Shown here: piece after piece, positions 15,511 to 23,492 of the stretch | Numbering within the stretch: position 1 is the first letter of the stretch | Layout of the letters: each line of letters begins with the position of its first letter | Assembly (NCBI GenBank): GCA_045604705.1 | Contig: JAZUOO010000040.1 | Span: 1-40,205 of the forward strand | Length of the DNA: 40,205 bases | Source: SIG622 sp045604705 | GTDB taxonomy: Bacteria; Bacillota; Clostridia; Oscillospirales; CAG-382 | Direction of reading: 5' to 3' | Program-made: the position numbers and the translations under genes | The notes under the pieces: generated by a model | Told to the model about the DNA's origin: nothing | Databases searched by the model: none | Seen by the model: the letters and a program-made list of their open reading frames with translations, nothing else

Positions 15511-16697
15511 TATATAATGTGCTGTTTCTTGCCTGTTTCAAGGTCTTCCCAGACGGGACTCATATTTCTCAGATAGTTTACCACTTCAGGTACTTTTTCG
15601 AGAATGTGGTTTACTTCTTCCTCGGTATTTTCCTCGCAAAGGGAAAGACGGAGAGATCCGTGTGCAACCTCGTGGGGAAGTCCGAGCGAGAGAAGAACAT
15701 GGCTGGGATCAAGTGATCCTGATGTGCAGGCAGATCCCGATGATGCGTAGATTCCGTGTGCGTCAAGGAGGAGAAGAAGTGATTCGCCCTCGATGCCCTC
15801 AAAGCACATATTGAGGTTTCCGGGGAGTCTGTTTTCAAGATCGCCGTTTATTTTTGCGTGAGGGATTTTTGAAAGACCGTCAACTAACTTGTTGCGAAGT
15901 GATTTTACATATTCTGCGTTTTTGTCAAGATTTAAAACCGCTTCTTCAAGTGCTGCTGCCATTCCCATGATTTCGGGGATGTTTTCCGTACCTGCACGCT
16001 TGCCTCTTTCCTGTGCACCGCCCTCGATTATGTTGGAGAGGATGATGCCTTTCTTGACATACAGTGCACCGACACCTTTCGGACCGTGGAATTTGTGTGC
16101 CGAGAGGGAAAGCATATCTATATTCTGAGCTTTTACGTCAATGTGAAGATGTCCTACCGCCTGAACTGCGTCCGTGTGGAATACGACACCTGCACTGCGG
16201 CAAACAGCTCCGATTTCGGCTATAGGCTGGATTGTGCCGATTTCGTTGTTTGCATACATTATTGTTACAAGGCAGGTTTCCGGCTTTATTGACGCCTTTA
16301 CTTCGTCGGCTGTTACTATACCGTTTTCGTGGACATCAAGATATGTTACTTCATAGCCCTGCTTTTCAAGCTTCTTGAGGGTGTGGAGTACTGCGTGATG
16401 CTCAAATTTTGTTGAGATGATATGTTTTTTGTTTTTCTTTGCACCGTTTATTGCTGCGGATACAATTGCCTGGTTGTCTGCTTCGCTGCCGCCGGAGGTG
16501 AAGATAATCTCACTTGTATCGGCACCGAGGCACTTTGCAATTCTTTCTCTTGCGTTCGTCAAAGCTTCCTTTGCCTCTTGGCCTATTGTGTGCAGGCTCG
16601 ATGGGTTGCCGTAGATTTTATCAAAGTAGGGGAGCATTGCCTCTATTGCCGTTTTACTTGTCTTGGTCGTTGCGGCGTTGTCTGCGTATACTGTCAT
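15510..16697 (-). CDS. nifS: Cysteine desulfurase NifS/IscS-type
   Basis: This 395-residue PLP enzyme has the PLP lysine in SAHKFHGPKGVGALY (Lys202 from this start), the His near 101 (TKFEHHAVLH), and catalytic Cys324 in SSGSACTSGSLDPSHVL. It releases sulfur from cysteine for Fe-S assembly on IscU. The start was placed at 16697 because AAAGGA directly abuts the ATG nine bases upstream but is correctly spaced for this one. The promoter at 16765-16793 overlaps an inverted repeat that the Rrf2 protein encoded upstream may bind. Confidence 0.95.
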   Translation of the reverse strand: MTVYADNAATTKTSKTAIEAMLPYFDKIYGNPSSLHTIGQEAKEALTNARERIAKCLGADTSEIIFTSGGSEADNQAIVSAAINGAKKNKKHIISTKFEHHAVLHTLKKLEKQGYEVTYLDVHENGIVTADEVKASIKPETCLVTIMYANNEIGTIQPIAEIGAVCRSAGVVFHTDAVQAVGHLHIDVKAQNIDMLSLSAHKFHGPKGVGALYVKKGIILSNIIEGGAQERGKRAGTENIPEIMGMAAALEEAVLNLDKNAEYVKSLRNKLVDGLSKIPHAKINGDLENRLPGNLNMCFEGIEGESLLLLLDAHGIYASSGSACTSGSLDPSHVLLSLGLPHEVAHGSLRLSLCEENTEEEVNHILEKVPEVVNYLRNMSPVWEDLETGKKQHII

Positions 16698-16764
16698 AAC
16701 CGCCATTCCTTTCTTTTATACATCGCAGATTGCTCTGCGTTTAATTCCTATTTTCAGCCTATGA

Positions 16765-16797
16765 ATTATATCATATATATCCTATGTTGTCAATAGG
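16765..16797 (-). promoter_or_regulatory. nifS promoter with Rrf2-type operator
   Basis: Minus-strand TTGACA (16788-16793) and TATAAT (16765-16770) are spaced 17 bp. CCTAT-N7-ATAGG (16781-16797) overlaps the -35, in the style of Rrf2-family (CymR/IscR) sites. A second AATTC...GAATT repeat (16743-16767) lies downstream. Confidence 0.8.
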
Positions 16798-16850
16798 AAA
16801 TATTATAAAATATCCATATTATCCGTAGTAAATTTGTAAATTATGCAAAA

Positions 16851-17264
16851 TCAGATTTTGCCGTCAAGAAGATCCTGAAGTGTGACACTTTCGAGATAGT
16901 TGTCTATTATGCCGTCAAGTTTTTGCCACAGGGGGAGAGTAATGCACCCGTCCGCACTCTGACAAACGGTGTCACAGCCGCCCTCAAGGCAGGCAACCGG
17001 AGCAAGAGAGCCTTCCGTGAGCTTCAGCACCGAGCCTATTGTATATTCTTCGGGAGATTTTGCAAGCTTATAACCGCCGTCCTTGCCCCGAAGGGACTGC
17101 AAGAAGCCTGCTTTATTTAGTACTGCGACTATTGCTTCAAGGTATTTCATTGAAATTTGCTGTCGTTCGGAGATACCCTTGAGGGAAACAAATTCGTTTC
17201 TGTCATGTCTTGCAAGGTCTATCATGACTCGCAGGGCATAGCGTCCTTTGGTTGAAATCATCAT
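16851..17264 (-). CDS. Rrf2-family regulator, IscR-like
   Basis: This 137-residue protein begins MMISTKGRYALRVMIDLA, the typical Rrf2 winged-helix start, with recognition region ISMKYLEAIVAVLNKAGFLQSLRGKDGGYKLAKSP. Cysteines 92, 97, 101 and 107 fall in the region where IscR holds its Fe-S ligands, so it may sense cluster supply. The start at 17264 has an AGGTGAT site; the longer frame begins within repeat sequence and is unlikely. It is upstream of nifS and iscU on the same strand, so it probably represses them. A cysteine-responsive (CymR-like) role is the alternative, with cysE nearby. Confidence 0.88.
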   Translation of the reverse strand: MMISTKGRYALRVMIDLARHDRNEFVSLKGISERQQISMKYLEAIVAVLNKAGFLQSLRGKDGGYKLAKSPEEYTIGSVLKLTEGSLAPVACLEGGCDTVCQSADGCITLPLWQKLDGIIDNYLESVTLQDLLDGKI

Positions 17265-17293
17265 AATTATATCACCTGCCGTTGGAGTTGAAT

Positions 17294-17328
17294 TTAATGC
17301 ATAATGCGTAATGCGCAATGCATAATCG
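17294..17328. repeat. GCATAATGCGTAATG-type simple repeat (family R3)
   Basis: Alternating GCATAATG/GCGTAATG/GCGCAATG units just upstream of the Rrf2 gene, related to those at 9327-9358 and 25185-25224. Confidence 0.7.
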
Positions 17329-17430
17329 AGGTTGATTGCTTCGCAATCTTCATTTTATTTGAATTTTGTGTGAATTTACTTTGCTGTGCGTGTGGGGGAT
17401 TTTGTCGATATATTCGTGCAACTTGATTTT

Positions 17431-18007
17431 TAATTATGTCTCTGTCCGAGATAAGTATTGGTGTGCATAACTGGCTCTTTTATTCATTTTCCATGAATGC
17501 TTGACAATTGGAACTTGTATTTTATATGCCCCAAATCAATGAAGCAACATTATAGGCTGTAACTGCCAATAAAAAGATTCCCAACAGCAAAAAATAAATT
17601 GCGCTACTTTTTTGCCGTTTATCTTTGTATTCTTTGGCTGTTATAAACATTGTAATTGCTAAACTAACAAACATTATCGGCATTGAAATGTCTGTTGAAA
17701 GAGCCTTTGTTAAGCCTAATATTCCGAATGCAACTGTTAATGCCGAGAAAAATAGTTTTAAATTTTTCATATATTATGCCTCCAAAGTCTTATTTGTCTA
17801 ACTGTTTTTTATATAGAACGAAAATCAGCAAAATGTTCCTAAAATACACCTACATTGTAGCATAATTACCCCTGCTTGTCTCACTTCAGGAAGGAAGATT
17901 TATGACATTTATCAGCCCAAAATGCCTTCCAAGTCAAAAAGGATAATCATCCTGTATATATGTATATTTTCATTCACCAATACCTATCTCGGACAGAGAC
18001 TTAATTA
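17431..18007. mobile_element. MITE-like unit bounded by 33-bp imperfect inverted repeats
   Basis: The left end (17431-17463) and right end (17975-18007) are inverted copies matching at 31 of 33 positions; the shared core includes GTCTCTGTCCGAGATA. Similarity stops sharply inside. Runs of T flank both sides, so a short target duplication cannot be excluded. The 577-bp unit holds one small membrane-protein gene and no transposase. Its right end contains the stop codon of cysE, implying insertion at the cysE 3' end. Confidence 0.6.
17522..17770 (-). CDS. Small membrane protein (82 aa), unknown function
   Basis: Three hydrophobic stretches (about 5-22, 29-44, 58-80) are separated by a charged loop (TAKEYKDKRQKSS). 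Layout is like DUF3953-type small membrane proteins, but identity is not certain. GGAGG lies 8 bases before the ATG, so translation is likely. The gene is wholly inside the inverted-repeat unit and appears to be its cargo. Confidence 0.6.
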   Translation of the reverse strand: MKNLKLFFSALTVAFGILGLTKALSTDISMPIMFVSLAITMFITAKEYKDKRQKSSAIYFLLLGIFLLAVTAYNVASLIWGI

Positions 18008-18904
18008 TTTTTTGTCCTTGAATATAAGCTCCGGATTCTTAAGTATAACCGTGGTTTTTGCCGGAACGGATTCCGTAATAAAGCAGTTGCCGCCAATTAC
18101 CGCTTCCTCGCCTATGACGGTTTCGCCACCGAGGATTGATGCTCCGGAATAGATTGTTACGTTATCCTTTATTGTGGGGTGTCTCTTTTTGCCCTTGAGC
18201 GCCTGACCGCCTCGTGTCGAAAGACCGCCGAGGGTTACGCCCTGATATATTTTAACTCCGCTTCCTATTATTGTCGTTTCACCGATAACTATTCCCGTTC
18301 CGTGGTCGATGAAGAAGTATTCGCCGATTACCGCACCGGAGTTTATGTCAATACCTGTTCTTGAATGGGCGTATTCGCTCATGATGCGGGGGATAAAGGG
18401 AACATTTGCACAGTAGAGAACGTGGGATATTCTGTAAACATATATTGCCACAAGCCCGGGGTATGAGAAGATTATTTCTTCCTTACTTTTAGCAGCAGGG
18501 TCGCCGTCGTAGAATGCCTGAACATCCTTATAGAGCATCTGCTGAATGTAGGGGAGCTTTTGGAAGAGTCCCGTTGTTATCTTTTCGCTTTTTTCTTTTA
18601 TCTGTTCCTTTGTGAGATTATCTTCATTATAATAATTGAATGCAATTTCTATCTGAGTGGAGAGGATTCTGAATATTCTTGCAAGTATTTCGCCGATATA
18701 AAATTCGGAGAGACCGTCCGCACAGCCATTATTGTCGAAGTAGCCGGGGAAGATTACCTTGCGAAGCTCACGGATGACTTCGATTATTGCATCCCTGTTG
18801 GGGAGAGGCTTTGTGCATTCTTGGCTTATAAGATCGCATTCGTCGTGGTTAGATATGAGCTCGGAGGTTATTTTTTTTATTTGATCTTCGCTGTATTTGT
18901 TCAT
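18005..18904 (-). CDS. cysE: Serine O-acetyltransferase, long form
   Basis: This 299-residue protein has an N-terminal helical region and a C-terminal left-handed beta-helix (about 190-285). The latter contains the catalytic IDHGTGIVIGETTIIGSGVKIYQGVTLGGLS and further hexapeptide repeats (VTIYSGASILGGETVIGEEAVIGG). It makes O-acetylserine for cysteine synthesis. It is longer than E. coli CysE and lacks the usual C-terminal tail; it ends LIFKDKK with its stop inside the inverted repeat at 17975-18007, so the natural end may have been altered. Proximity to rrf2/nifS suggests linked sulfur metabolism. Confidence 0.9.
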   Translation of the reverse strand: MNKYSEDQIKKITSELISNHDECDLISQECTKPLPNRDAIIEVIRELRKVIFPGYFDNNGCADGLSEFYIGEILARIFRILSTQIEIAFNYYNEDNLTKEQIKEKSEKITTGLFQKLPYIQQMLYKDVQAFYDGDPAAKSKEEIIFSYPGLVAIYVYRISHVLYCANVPFIPRIMSEYAHSRTGIDINSGAVIGEYFFIDHGTGIVIGETTIIGSGVKIYQGVTLGGLSTRGGQALKGKKRHPTIKDNVTIYSGASILGGETVIGEEAVIGGNCFITESVPAKTTVILKNPELIFKDKK

Positions 18905-19058
18905 AATATGACACCTCTTATAATATAGTCGACAAGAAAGCTGTATTTAAGCTATCAAAATTAACTTTATATACCTAGTTTATTTTGCCGGCATAGGTTT
19001 CAAATTCTTCTATTTTCTTCTTAAATATATTCGCTAATACAAAGTATTTTTTATTTCA

Positions 19059-19742
19059 TTATCTGTGAAACGGACAAGCTCCTTTTAAACATTGATTATT
19101 CATATGTGAGTGAGAGCAAGTGATTTTATCAAGCTCCAAATGTACGCCAAGCTTTTCAGCAGTAAAGTCGACCGCCTCACGAATTGCAAGATAAGAATCT
19201 CTTTTGCAGCAGCGTGGACCGCCGTTTTTGCCGATTGCAGTAAGTGCTTGCCCTGTCATCTGATTGGAAAGCCCCCATGCTTCTTTTGCAAGGGGTGTGG
19301 ACTTTGTTATAATCGACATATACATACCTGTGCTGATTCCCGCACCGCACGCACCCCAAAATCCGCAAGCTCCGCCGGGAACTTGTTTGCCTCTTGCATA
19401 CATTTCCGAAAGCGCAGACGGCAAATCAATGTCTCCACCTGCATTTTTGTATGCAGTAAGGAGTGATGCTCCCACCATAACATGATGCTCAGGACCGTGC
19501 ATATGGCAAAAGTCCATTGCCATCATTTTTTCTAAAATTTCAATGGGTTTTTTGGACTTTTCATCTAAAGCTAATGCTATAATTTTATCCATTCCGCTTG
19601 TGTGGCAGCCATTGCAGACATAATGTCCGTTTGTGCAGCTTGTTTTGCTGTTTTCTTTTTTTCGGCAAATCATACATTCCATTATTTTGTCCGAGTCCGA
19701 ATATTCAAGCGGTGAACTGCAAATCAGACATTCTTCGTGCAT
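19059..19742 (-). CDS. DUF5714-type cysteine-rich protein
   Basis: A 227-residue protein from the ATG at 19742 (AAAGGAGG 7 bases upstream; the longer frame lacks a site). The N-terminus is a zinc-ribbon-like cluster with Cys5, 8, 23, 26, 36, 43 and 46 (CLICSS, CMICRK, CNGC). The body contains DFCHMHGPEHHVMVGASLL, a glycine-rich PGGACGFWGACGAGISTGM and a C-terminal CSHSHMNNQCLKGACPFH. This matches my memory of the DUF5714 family, often annotated as SAM-related or unknown in anaerobes. Function is not known. It has its own consensus promoter. Confidence 0.7.
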   Translation of the reverse strand: MHEECLICSSPLEYSDSDKIMECMICRKKENSKTSCTNGHYVCNGCHTSGMDKIIALALDEKSKKPIEILEKMMAMDFCHMHGPEHHVMVGASLLTAYKNAGGDIDLPSALSEMYARGKQVPGGACGFWGACGAGISTGMYMSIITKSTPLAKEAWGLSNQMTGQALTAIGKNGGPRCCKRDSYLAIREAVDFTAEKLGVHLELDKITCSHSHMNNQCLKGACPFHR

Positions 19743-19795
19743 ATGTGCGCCTCCTTTGGGTGGTGGATTGGGAGGATATTTCTTTTCTTGTTTAA

Positions 19796-19824
19796 AGTAT
19801 ACCAAACAAGTAGGAATTTGTCAA
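19796..19824 (-). promoter_or_regulatory. Promoter of the DUF5714 gene
   Basis: Minus-strand TTGACA (19819-19824) and TATACT (19796-19801), 17-bp spacing, ~54 bp before the start codon. Confidence 0.8.
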
Positions 19825-20187
19825 GTATTTCCCTGCAGTTTTGTAGGAATTCTATGAATTGTATAATTCCCCACAAAGACAGTAGGATTTTTTGTGACAT
19901 TTTACATATTATCCGTGAAAACTAATTGAATTTCTGCAAAGTCCGTTTACAAACGATAATATCCGGAGTATGATTTTTAAATAAACATCCACAGCATATT
20001 CGGTTGTCATGACTTTATTGTGAAATTCGTTGCAATTTTAAAATGTATAATAAGAAGAAATGGGAGACATAGGAAAACCGTACAGAAAATATCCGGTCAG
20101 CATTGAAATATAAACTTACACAATGCATAAACAAACAGATTGTTTTTGCAATATCCCGACAAAAATTTTATTATTTCATACTTTCTA
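19825..20187. other. Intergenic stretch without genes
   Basis: An AT-rich region between two divergent promoters. No hairpin or open frame with a ribosome binding site was found. Confidence 0.5.
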
Positions 20188-20216
20188 TTGACTTTCTTTG
20201 TAAACCATGATATAAT
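20188..20216 (+). promoter_or_regulatory. Promoter of the small zinc-ribbon lipoprotein
   Basis: TTGACT (20188-20193) and TATAAT (20211-20216), 17-bp spacing. Confidence 0.8.
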
Positions 20217-20269
20217 TTTGATACAAATATTTTATTATTTGTAAATTTTTGTTTTAAGGAGAAAGAAAA

Positions 20270-20479
20270 ATGAAAAAGATTATGGCACTTGTACTCACAG
20301 GTATTTTGGCGGCAGGGATGCTTGTATCCTGCGGAAAGTTTACTTGCAGCATTTGCGGCGAAGAAAAATCCGGAAAGAAATATGAAGAGGAATCCTTTGG
20401 CGTTAAGGTTACAATTTGTAAGGATTGCCACGATGCAGCCGAAGAAGCACTCAGCGGTTTGGCAGGTTTGCTCGGTTAA
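20270..20479 (+). CDS. Small lipoprotein with a Cys4 zinc-ribbon-like domain
   Basis: A 69-residue protein with AAGGAG upstream. The signal peptide MKKIMALVLTGILAAGMLVSC ends in lipobox LVSC (lipidated Cys21). The mature part has CSICGEEKSGKKYEEE then ICKDCHDAAEE: two CxxC pairs (Cys25/28 and Cys50/53) suited to zinc. It resembles short treble-clef or ribbon motifs normally found in cytoplasmic proteins, here displayed outside the membrane. No partner gene is adjacent. Function unknown. Confidence 0.75.
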   Translation: MKKIMALVLTGILAAGMLVSCGKFTCSICGEEKSGKKYEEESFGVKVTICKDCHDAAEEALSGLAGLLG

Positions 20480-20514
20480 TTCATTACGTTGGTTTTAATA
20501 CATACTATAGAAAA

Positions 20515-20539
20515 CGGACGAACCATCAAGGCTCGTCCG
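20515..20539 (+). terminator. Hairpin after the small lipoprotein gene, weak terminator
   Basis: CGGACGA pairs with TCGTCCG around an 11-nt loop, but the following AATTCTTG is a poor U-tract. Confidence 0.45.
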
Positions 20540-20791
20540 AATTCTTGTATAAGGAAAACCACGCGATAGTGATATGCGGGTGGATATTTATTTTCTGCCT
20601 TCAGAAGTAAATTCGTTTATGGATTTTCTTCCGATTGAACGAAGTGCTTCTATAGCCTTTGGCGTAATAGAATTATTCCCCGAAATCGCACTCCTCGTCG
20701 TTGTCTTTCGGAGTCTTTATTTTCCCCTTTACTCTCAACGGCTTCCGCAACAACTGTATCGCCGGAATATAAAGTATTTTTGTTTTCGCTC
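20540..20791. other. Intergenic stretch with possible decayed coding sequence
   Basis: No intact gene. On the minus strand, protein-like fragments in different frames (TLYSGDTVVAEAVESKGEN at about 20720-20780; ITPKAIEALRSIGRKSI at about 20610-20680) suggest a decayed gene, but I do not recognise it. Confidence 0.3.
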
Positions 20792-20820
20792 TTGACAAAA
20801 CGAACACGGTGTGGTATACT
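20792..20820 (+). promoter_or_regulatory. Promoter of the T-box/MBL/tyrS transcript
   Basis: TTGACA (20792-20797) and TATACT (20815-20820), 17-bp spacing, immediately ahead of the T-box leader. Confidence 0.85.
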
Positions 20821-20827
20821 ACATACC

Positions 20828-21067
20828 GATAAGGCTTTGATGGAGTCAAATAGCGGTTTTTTTGTATTCAAGAGAGCAGACGGTTGGTGTAAGTCTGTAT
20901 GCGGATTTCCGTGAATACTCTCCGGAGCTGCACACCGAAGGATATACGGTATTTCTTGTAGGCTGTGACGTTGCGTGCGTTAAACGTGTTTGAGAGGCAC
21001 ATAGATTTTTGTGCAATTAAGGTGGTAACGCGGGTTATTCTCGTCCTTTTTGGACGGGATTTTTTGT
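20828..21067 (+). promoter_or_regulatory. T-box riboswitch leader, probably tyrosine-specific
   Basis: AGAGAGCAGACGGTTGGTG at 20871-20889 is the stem I AG bulge/terminal-loop region. GTGAATACTC (20911-20920) gives a UAC (Tyr) specifier candidate. The T-box proper AAGGTGGTAACGCGG is at 21019-21033; its UGGU would pair with an ACCA end, i.e. discriminator A as in tRNA-Tyr. The terminator TCTCGTCC/GGACGGGA (21039-21046 with 21052-21059) followed by six Ts completes the switch. Uncharged tRNA should stabilise the antiterminator and permit read-through. The T-box bulge has AAC where ACC is usual. Confidence 0.9.
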
Positions 21068-21091
21068 TTTCCTAAAGGTGGCGGTATTTTT

Positions 21092-21754
21092 ATGAAGTTT
21101 TATGCCATAAAATATGCCGAGTCCGTATTCGGTGAAGATTATATATTTTACAAAGGTCGCAAGGATGTCTTTCTTCCCATTGATTTTACTATCTTTCTTT
21201 TTGAGGTTGGCGAAAGAAGAATTCTTGTTGATGTGGGCTGTGATACCATGCCCGGATGGGATATGAGGCATTTTGAGAGTCCTGCAGTAATCCTTGAGCG
21301 AGCAGGCATTGCTTGCGAGAGTATTACGGATGTTATCATTACGCATTCACACCATGATCATATTGACGCAATACGTCATTTCGGGAATGCGGTTGTGTAT
21401 ATTCAGGAGGATGAATACAAGCTTTGCAGCAGTTACTTCCCCGACGGAATGAAAATTTTGAAGTTTGTTGATGAGTTGGAGGTAGCAGGCGGAATCAAGT
21501 CTGTTAAAATTGGCGGTCATTCGATTGGTTCTTGTATTGTTGAATTTCCGATGGGTGAAAAAATCGGGGTTATTTCCGGGGATGAGATATATTACAAATG
21601 CAGGCTCGATGAGGCAAAGGGTGAGGATGCGGATAAGTGTTCGCCTTTTGTCAGAAAGTATTCGGATGATAAATACGAAGTGTTTGTAATGCATCAGCCG
21701 ATGTATCTTGATGGTAGGAACGGCGTTGAATTGATATTTGACAGTGCCAAATAA
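21092..21754 (+). CDS. MBL-fold metal-dependent hydrolase
   Basis: A 220-residue protein with the metallo-beta-lactamase motif THSHHDHIDA (His85, His87, Asp89, His90) preceded by ILVDVGCDT. Later metal-ligand candidates are GGHSIGS and VISGDEIYY, so the active site looks complete. The start was chosen at 21092, after AAAGGTGG and beyond the T-box terminator. It is the first gene after the T-box and 142 bp before tyrS with no clear terminator between, so it is probably induced by lack of charged tRNA. The substrate is unknown; lactonase-like MBL enzymes are the nearest general resemblance. Confidence 0.8.
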   Translation: MKFYAIKYAESVFGEDYIFYKGRKDVFLPIDFTIFLFEVGERRILVDVGCDTMPGWDMRHFESPAVILERAGIACESITDVIITHSHHDHIDAIRHFGNAVVYIQEDEYKLCSSYFPDGMKILKFVDELEVAGGIKSVKIGGHSIGSCIVEFPMGEKIGVISGDEIYYKCRLDEAKGEDADKCSPFVRKYSDDKYEVFVMHQPMYLDGRNGVELIFDSAK

Positions 21755-21769
21755 AGTAGTTTTTCATGA

Positions 21770-21872
21770 TTTGCAGGAAGGTTACGTTGGATGTGAACAA
21801 TTAATATGTTGATGCTTCAATTGCAAAGTGGGTTGAGAATGCTGCTGACTGGGCAGAAAAAATAACAAAGTA
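21770..21872 (+). pseudogene. Possible short coding remnant ahead of tyrS
   Basis: After an in-frame stop, this reads YVDASIAKWVENAADWAEKITK and stops. It has amphipathic, protein-like composition but no start site and no recognised family. Confidence 0.2.
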
Positions 21873-21896
21873 AATTAAAATTAAGGAGAATATAAA

Positions 21897-23120
21897 ATGC
21901 AGATTTTTGAAGAACTTCAGGCAAGAGGACTTCTTGCACAGCTTACGGATGAAAATGAGATAAGAGAGCTTGTCAACAACGGTAAGGCTAAGTTTTATAT
22001 TGGATTTGACCCGACGGCGGATTCTCTTCATGTTGGTCACTTTATGGCACTTTGTCTTATGAAGAGACTTCAGATGGCGGGTAACAAGCCGGTTGCTCTT
22101 ATCGGCGGTGGTACAGGATACATCGGTGACCCCTCAGGAAGAACAGATATGCGTTCAATGATGACTCCCGAGATTATTCAGCATAACTGTAACTGTTTCA
22201 AGGCTCAGATGGAGAGATTCATTGAGTTCGGTGAAGACAAGGCTATTATGGTTAACAACGCAGACTGGCTGCTTAATCTTAACTACATTGAACTTCTTCG
22301 TGAGGTTGGTGCTTGCTTTTCCGTTAACAATATGCTCAGAGCCGAGTGCTACAAGCAGAGAATGGAAAAGGGACTTTCTTTCCTTGAATTCAACTACATG
22401 ATTATGCAGTCCTACGACTTCTATCATCTCTACCAACACTACGGGTGTAATATGCAGTTCGGCGGTGACGACCAGTGGTCAAATATGCTTGGTGGTACGG
22501 AGCTTATCAGAAAGAAGCTGGGTAAGGATGCTTATGCTATGACCATCACTCTGCTTCTCAACTCTGAGGGCAAGAAGATGGGTAAGACGGCTAACGGTGC
22601 TGTTTGGCTTGATCCCAACAAAACAAGTCCCTACGATTTCTATCAGTATTGGAGAAATGTCGGTGATGCAGATGTTCTCAAGTGCATCAAGATGCTGACC
22701 TTCCTGCCGCTTGAGCAGGTTCAGGAGATGCAGTCCTGGGAGGGAGCAAGACTTAACGAGGCTAAGGAAATTCTTGCTTACGATCTGACTCAGCTTGTTC
22801 ACGGTGAGGAAGAAGCAAAGAAGGCTCAGGAGGGGGCGAGAGCTGTATTTTCAGGTGCATCTACCGAGAATATGCCTACGGCTGAAATCACAGATGCAGA
22901 CTTTACCAACGGTACAATAGACATTCTCGCACTTCTTGTGGCAGCAAAACTTGTAACAAGCAAATCTGAAGCAAGACGTGCTGTTGAGCAGGGTGGTGTT
23001 TCCGTTAATGGTGATAAGGTCACGGATCTTAAGAAGGCGTATACAAAGGATGACATTATTGCTGCGGACTTTGTTTTGAGACGTGGTAAGAAGAATTTTG
23101 CCAAAATTGTTATAAAGTAA
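21897..23120 (+). CDS. tyrS: Tyrosyl-tRNA synthetase
   Basis: This 407-residue class I synthetase has the HIGH-type motif HVGH in ADSLHVGHFMALCLMKRL, DDQWSNMLGGTELIRKK for substrate binding, and KMGKT as the KMSKS-type loop. A C-terminal S4 RNA-binding domain follows (about 340-407, SEARRAVEQGGVSVNGDKV). It charges tRNA-Tyr with tyrosine in the cytoplasm. AAGGAG precedes the ATG. It follows the T-box and MBL gene, so expression is probably governed by charged tRNA-Tyr, matching the UAC specifier. Confidence 0.96.
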   Translation: MQIFEELQARGLLAQLTDENEIRELVNNGKAKFYIGFDPTADSLHVGHFMALCLMKRLQMAGNKPVALIGGGTGYIGDPSGRTDMRSMMTPEIIQHNCNCFKAQMERFIEFGEDKAIMVNNADWLLNLNYIELLREVGACFSVNNMLRAECYKQRMEKGLSFLEFNYMIMQSYDFYHLYQHYGCNMQFGGDDQWSNMLGGTELIRKKLGKDAYAMTITLLLNSEGKKMGKTANGAVWLDPNKTSPYDFYQYWRNVGDADVLKCIKMLTFLPLEQVQEMQSWEGARLNEAKEILAYDLTQLVHGEEEAKKAQEGARAVFSGASTENMPTAEITDADFTNGTIDILALLVAAKLVTSKSEARRAVEQGGVSVNGDKVTDLKKAYTKDDIIAADFVLRRGKKNFAKIVIK

Positions 23121-23205
23121 TATAATATCTTCTGTTAAATGGGTTCAGAAAGGGGATTTACAAAATAATTAATCCTATCTGATGCTCCTGAAATGATATA
23201 AAAAG

Positions 23206-23262
23206 AAAGACCATACATTAGGATTGTACACTTGACTGAACCCTTTGTATGGTCTTTTTGTT
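23206..23262 (+). terminator. Terminator of the tyrS transcript
   Basis: AAAGACCATACA (23206-23217) pairs perfectly with TGTATGGTCTTT (23246-23257), followed by TTG and five Ts; the loop is 28 nt. Confidence 0.85.
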
Positions 23263-23492
23263 TTTAACGAAAATTTTTGTCACACGCCAAACATATGCAG
23301 ATGAAATCATTATACACAAGTATAGTGAAAACAAAGAATATCAATGCTAACAGGAACTAACACTACGGTCTGCATTTTATCTGTTAACTCACAAATATAG
23401 TGCGTACTCACTTTATAAATTTTTGCCAAACTTATAATATGTTTCTGCATCCCATTGGCTTTTTATACTCAGTTTGCGGGAACATCCGTCTT
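23263..23492. other. Intergenic stretch between converging genes
   Basis: No gene, repeat or clear terminator was seen for the minus-strand dockerin gene. Confidence 0.5.

Noticed and set aside
17265..17318. N-terminal extension of the Rrf2 protein
   Set aside because: It is encoded by the GCATAATG repeat and lacks a ribosome binding site; the typical Rrf2 N-terminus begins at the later ATG.
20062..20110. Short frame MGDIGKPYRKYPVSIEI
   Set aside because: Only 17 residues, without a usable ribosome binding site or correctly spaced promoter.
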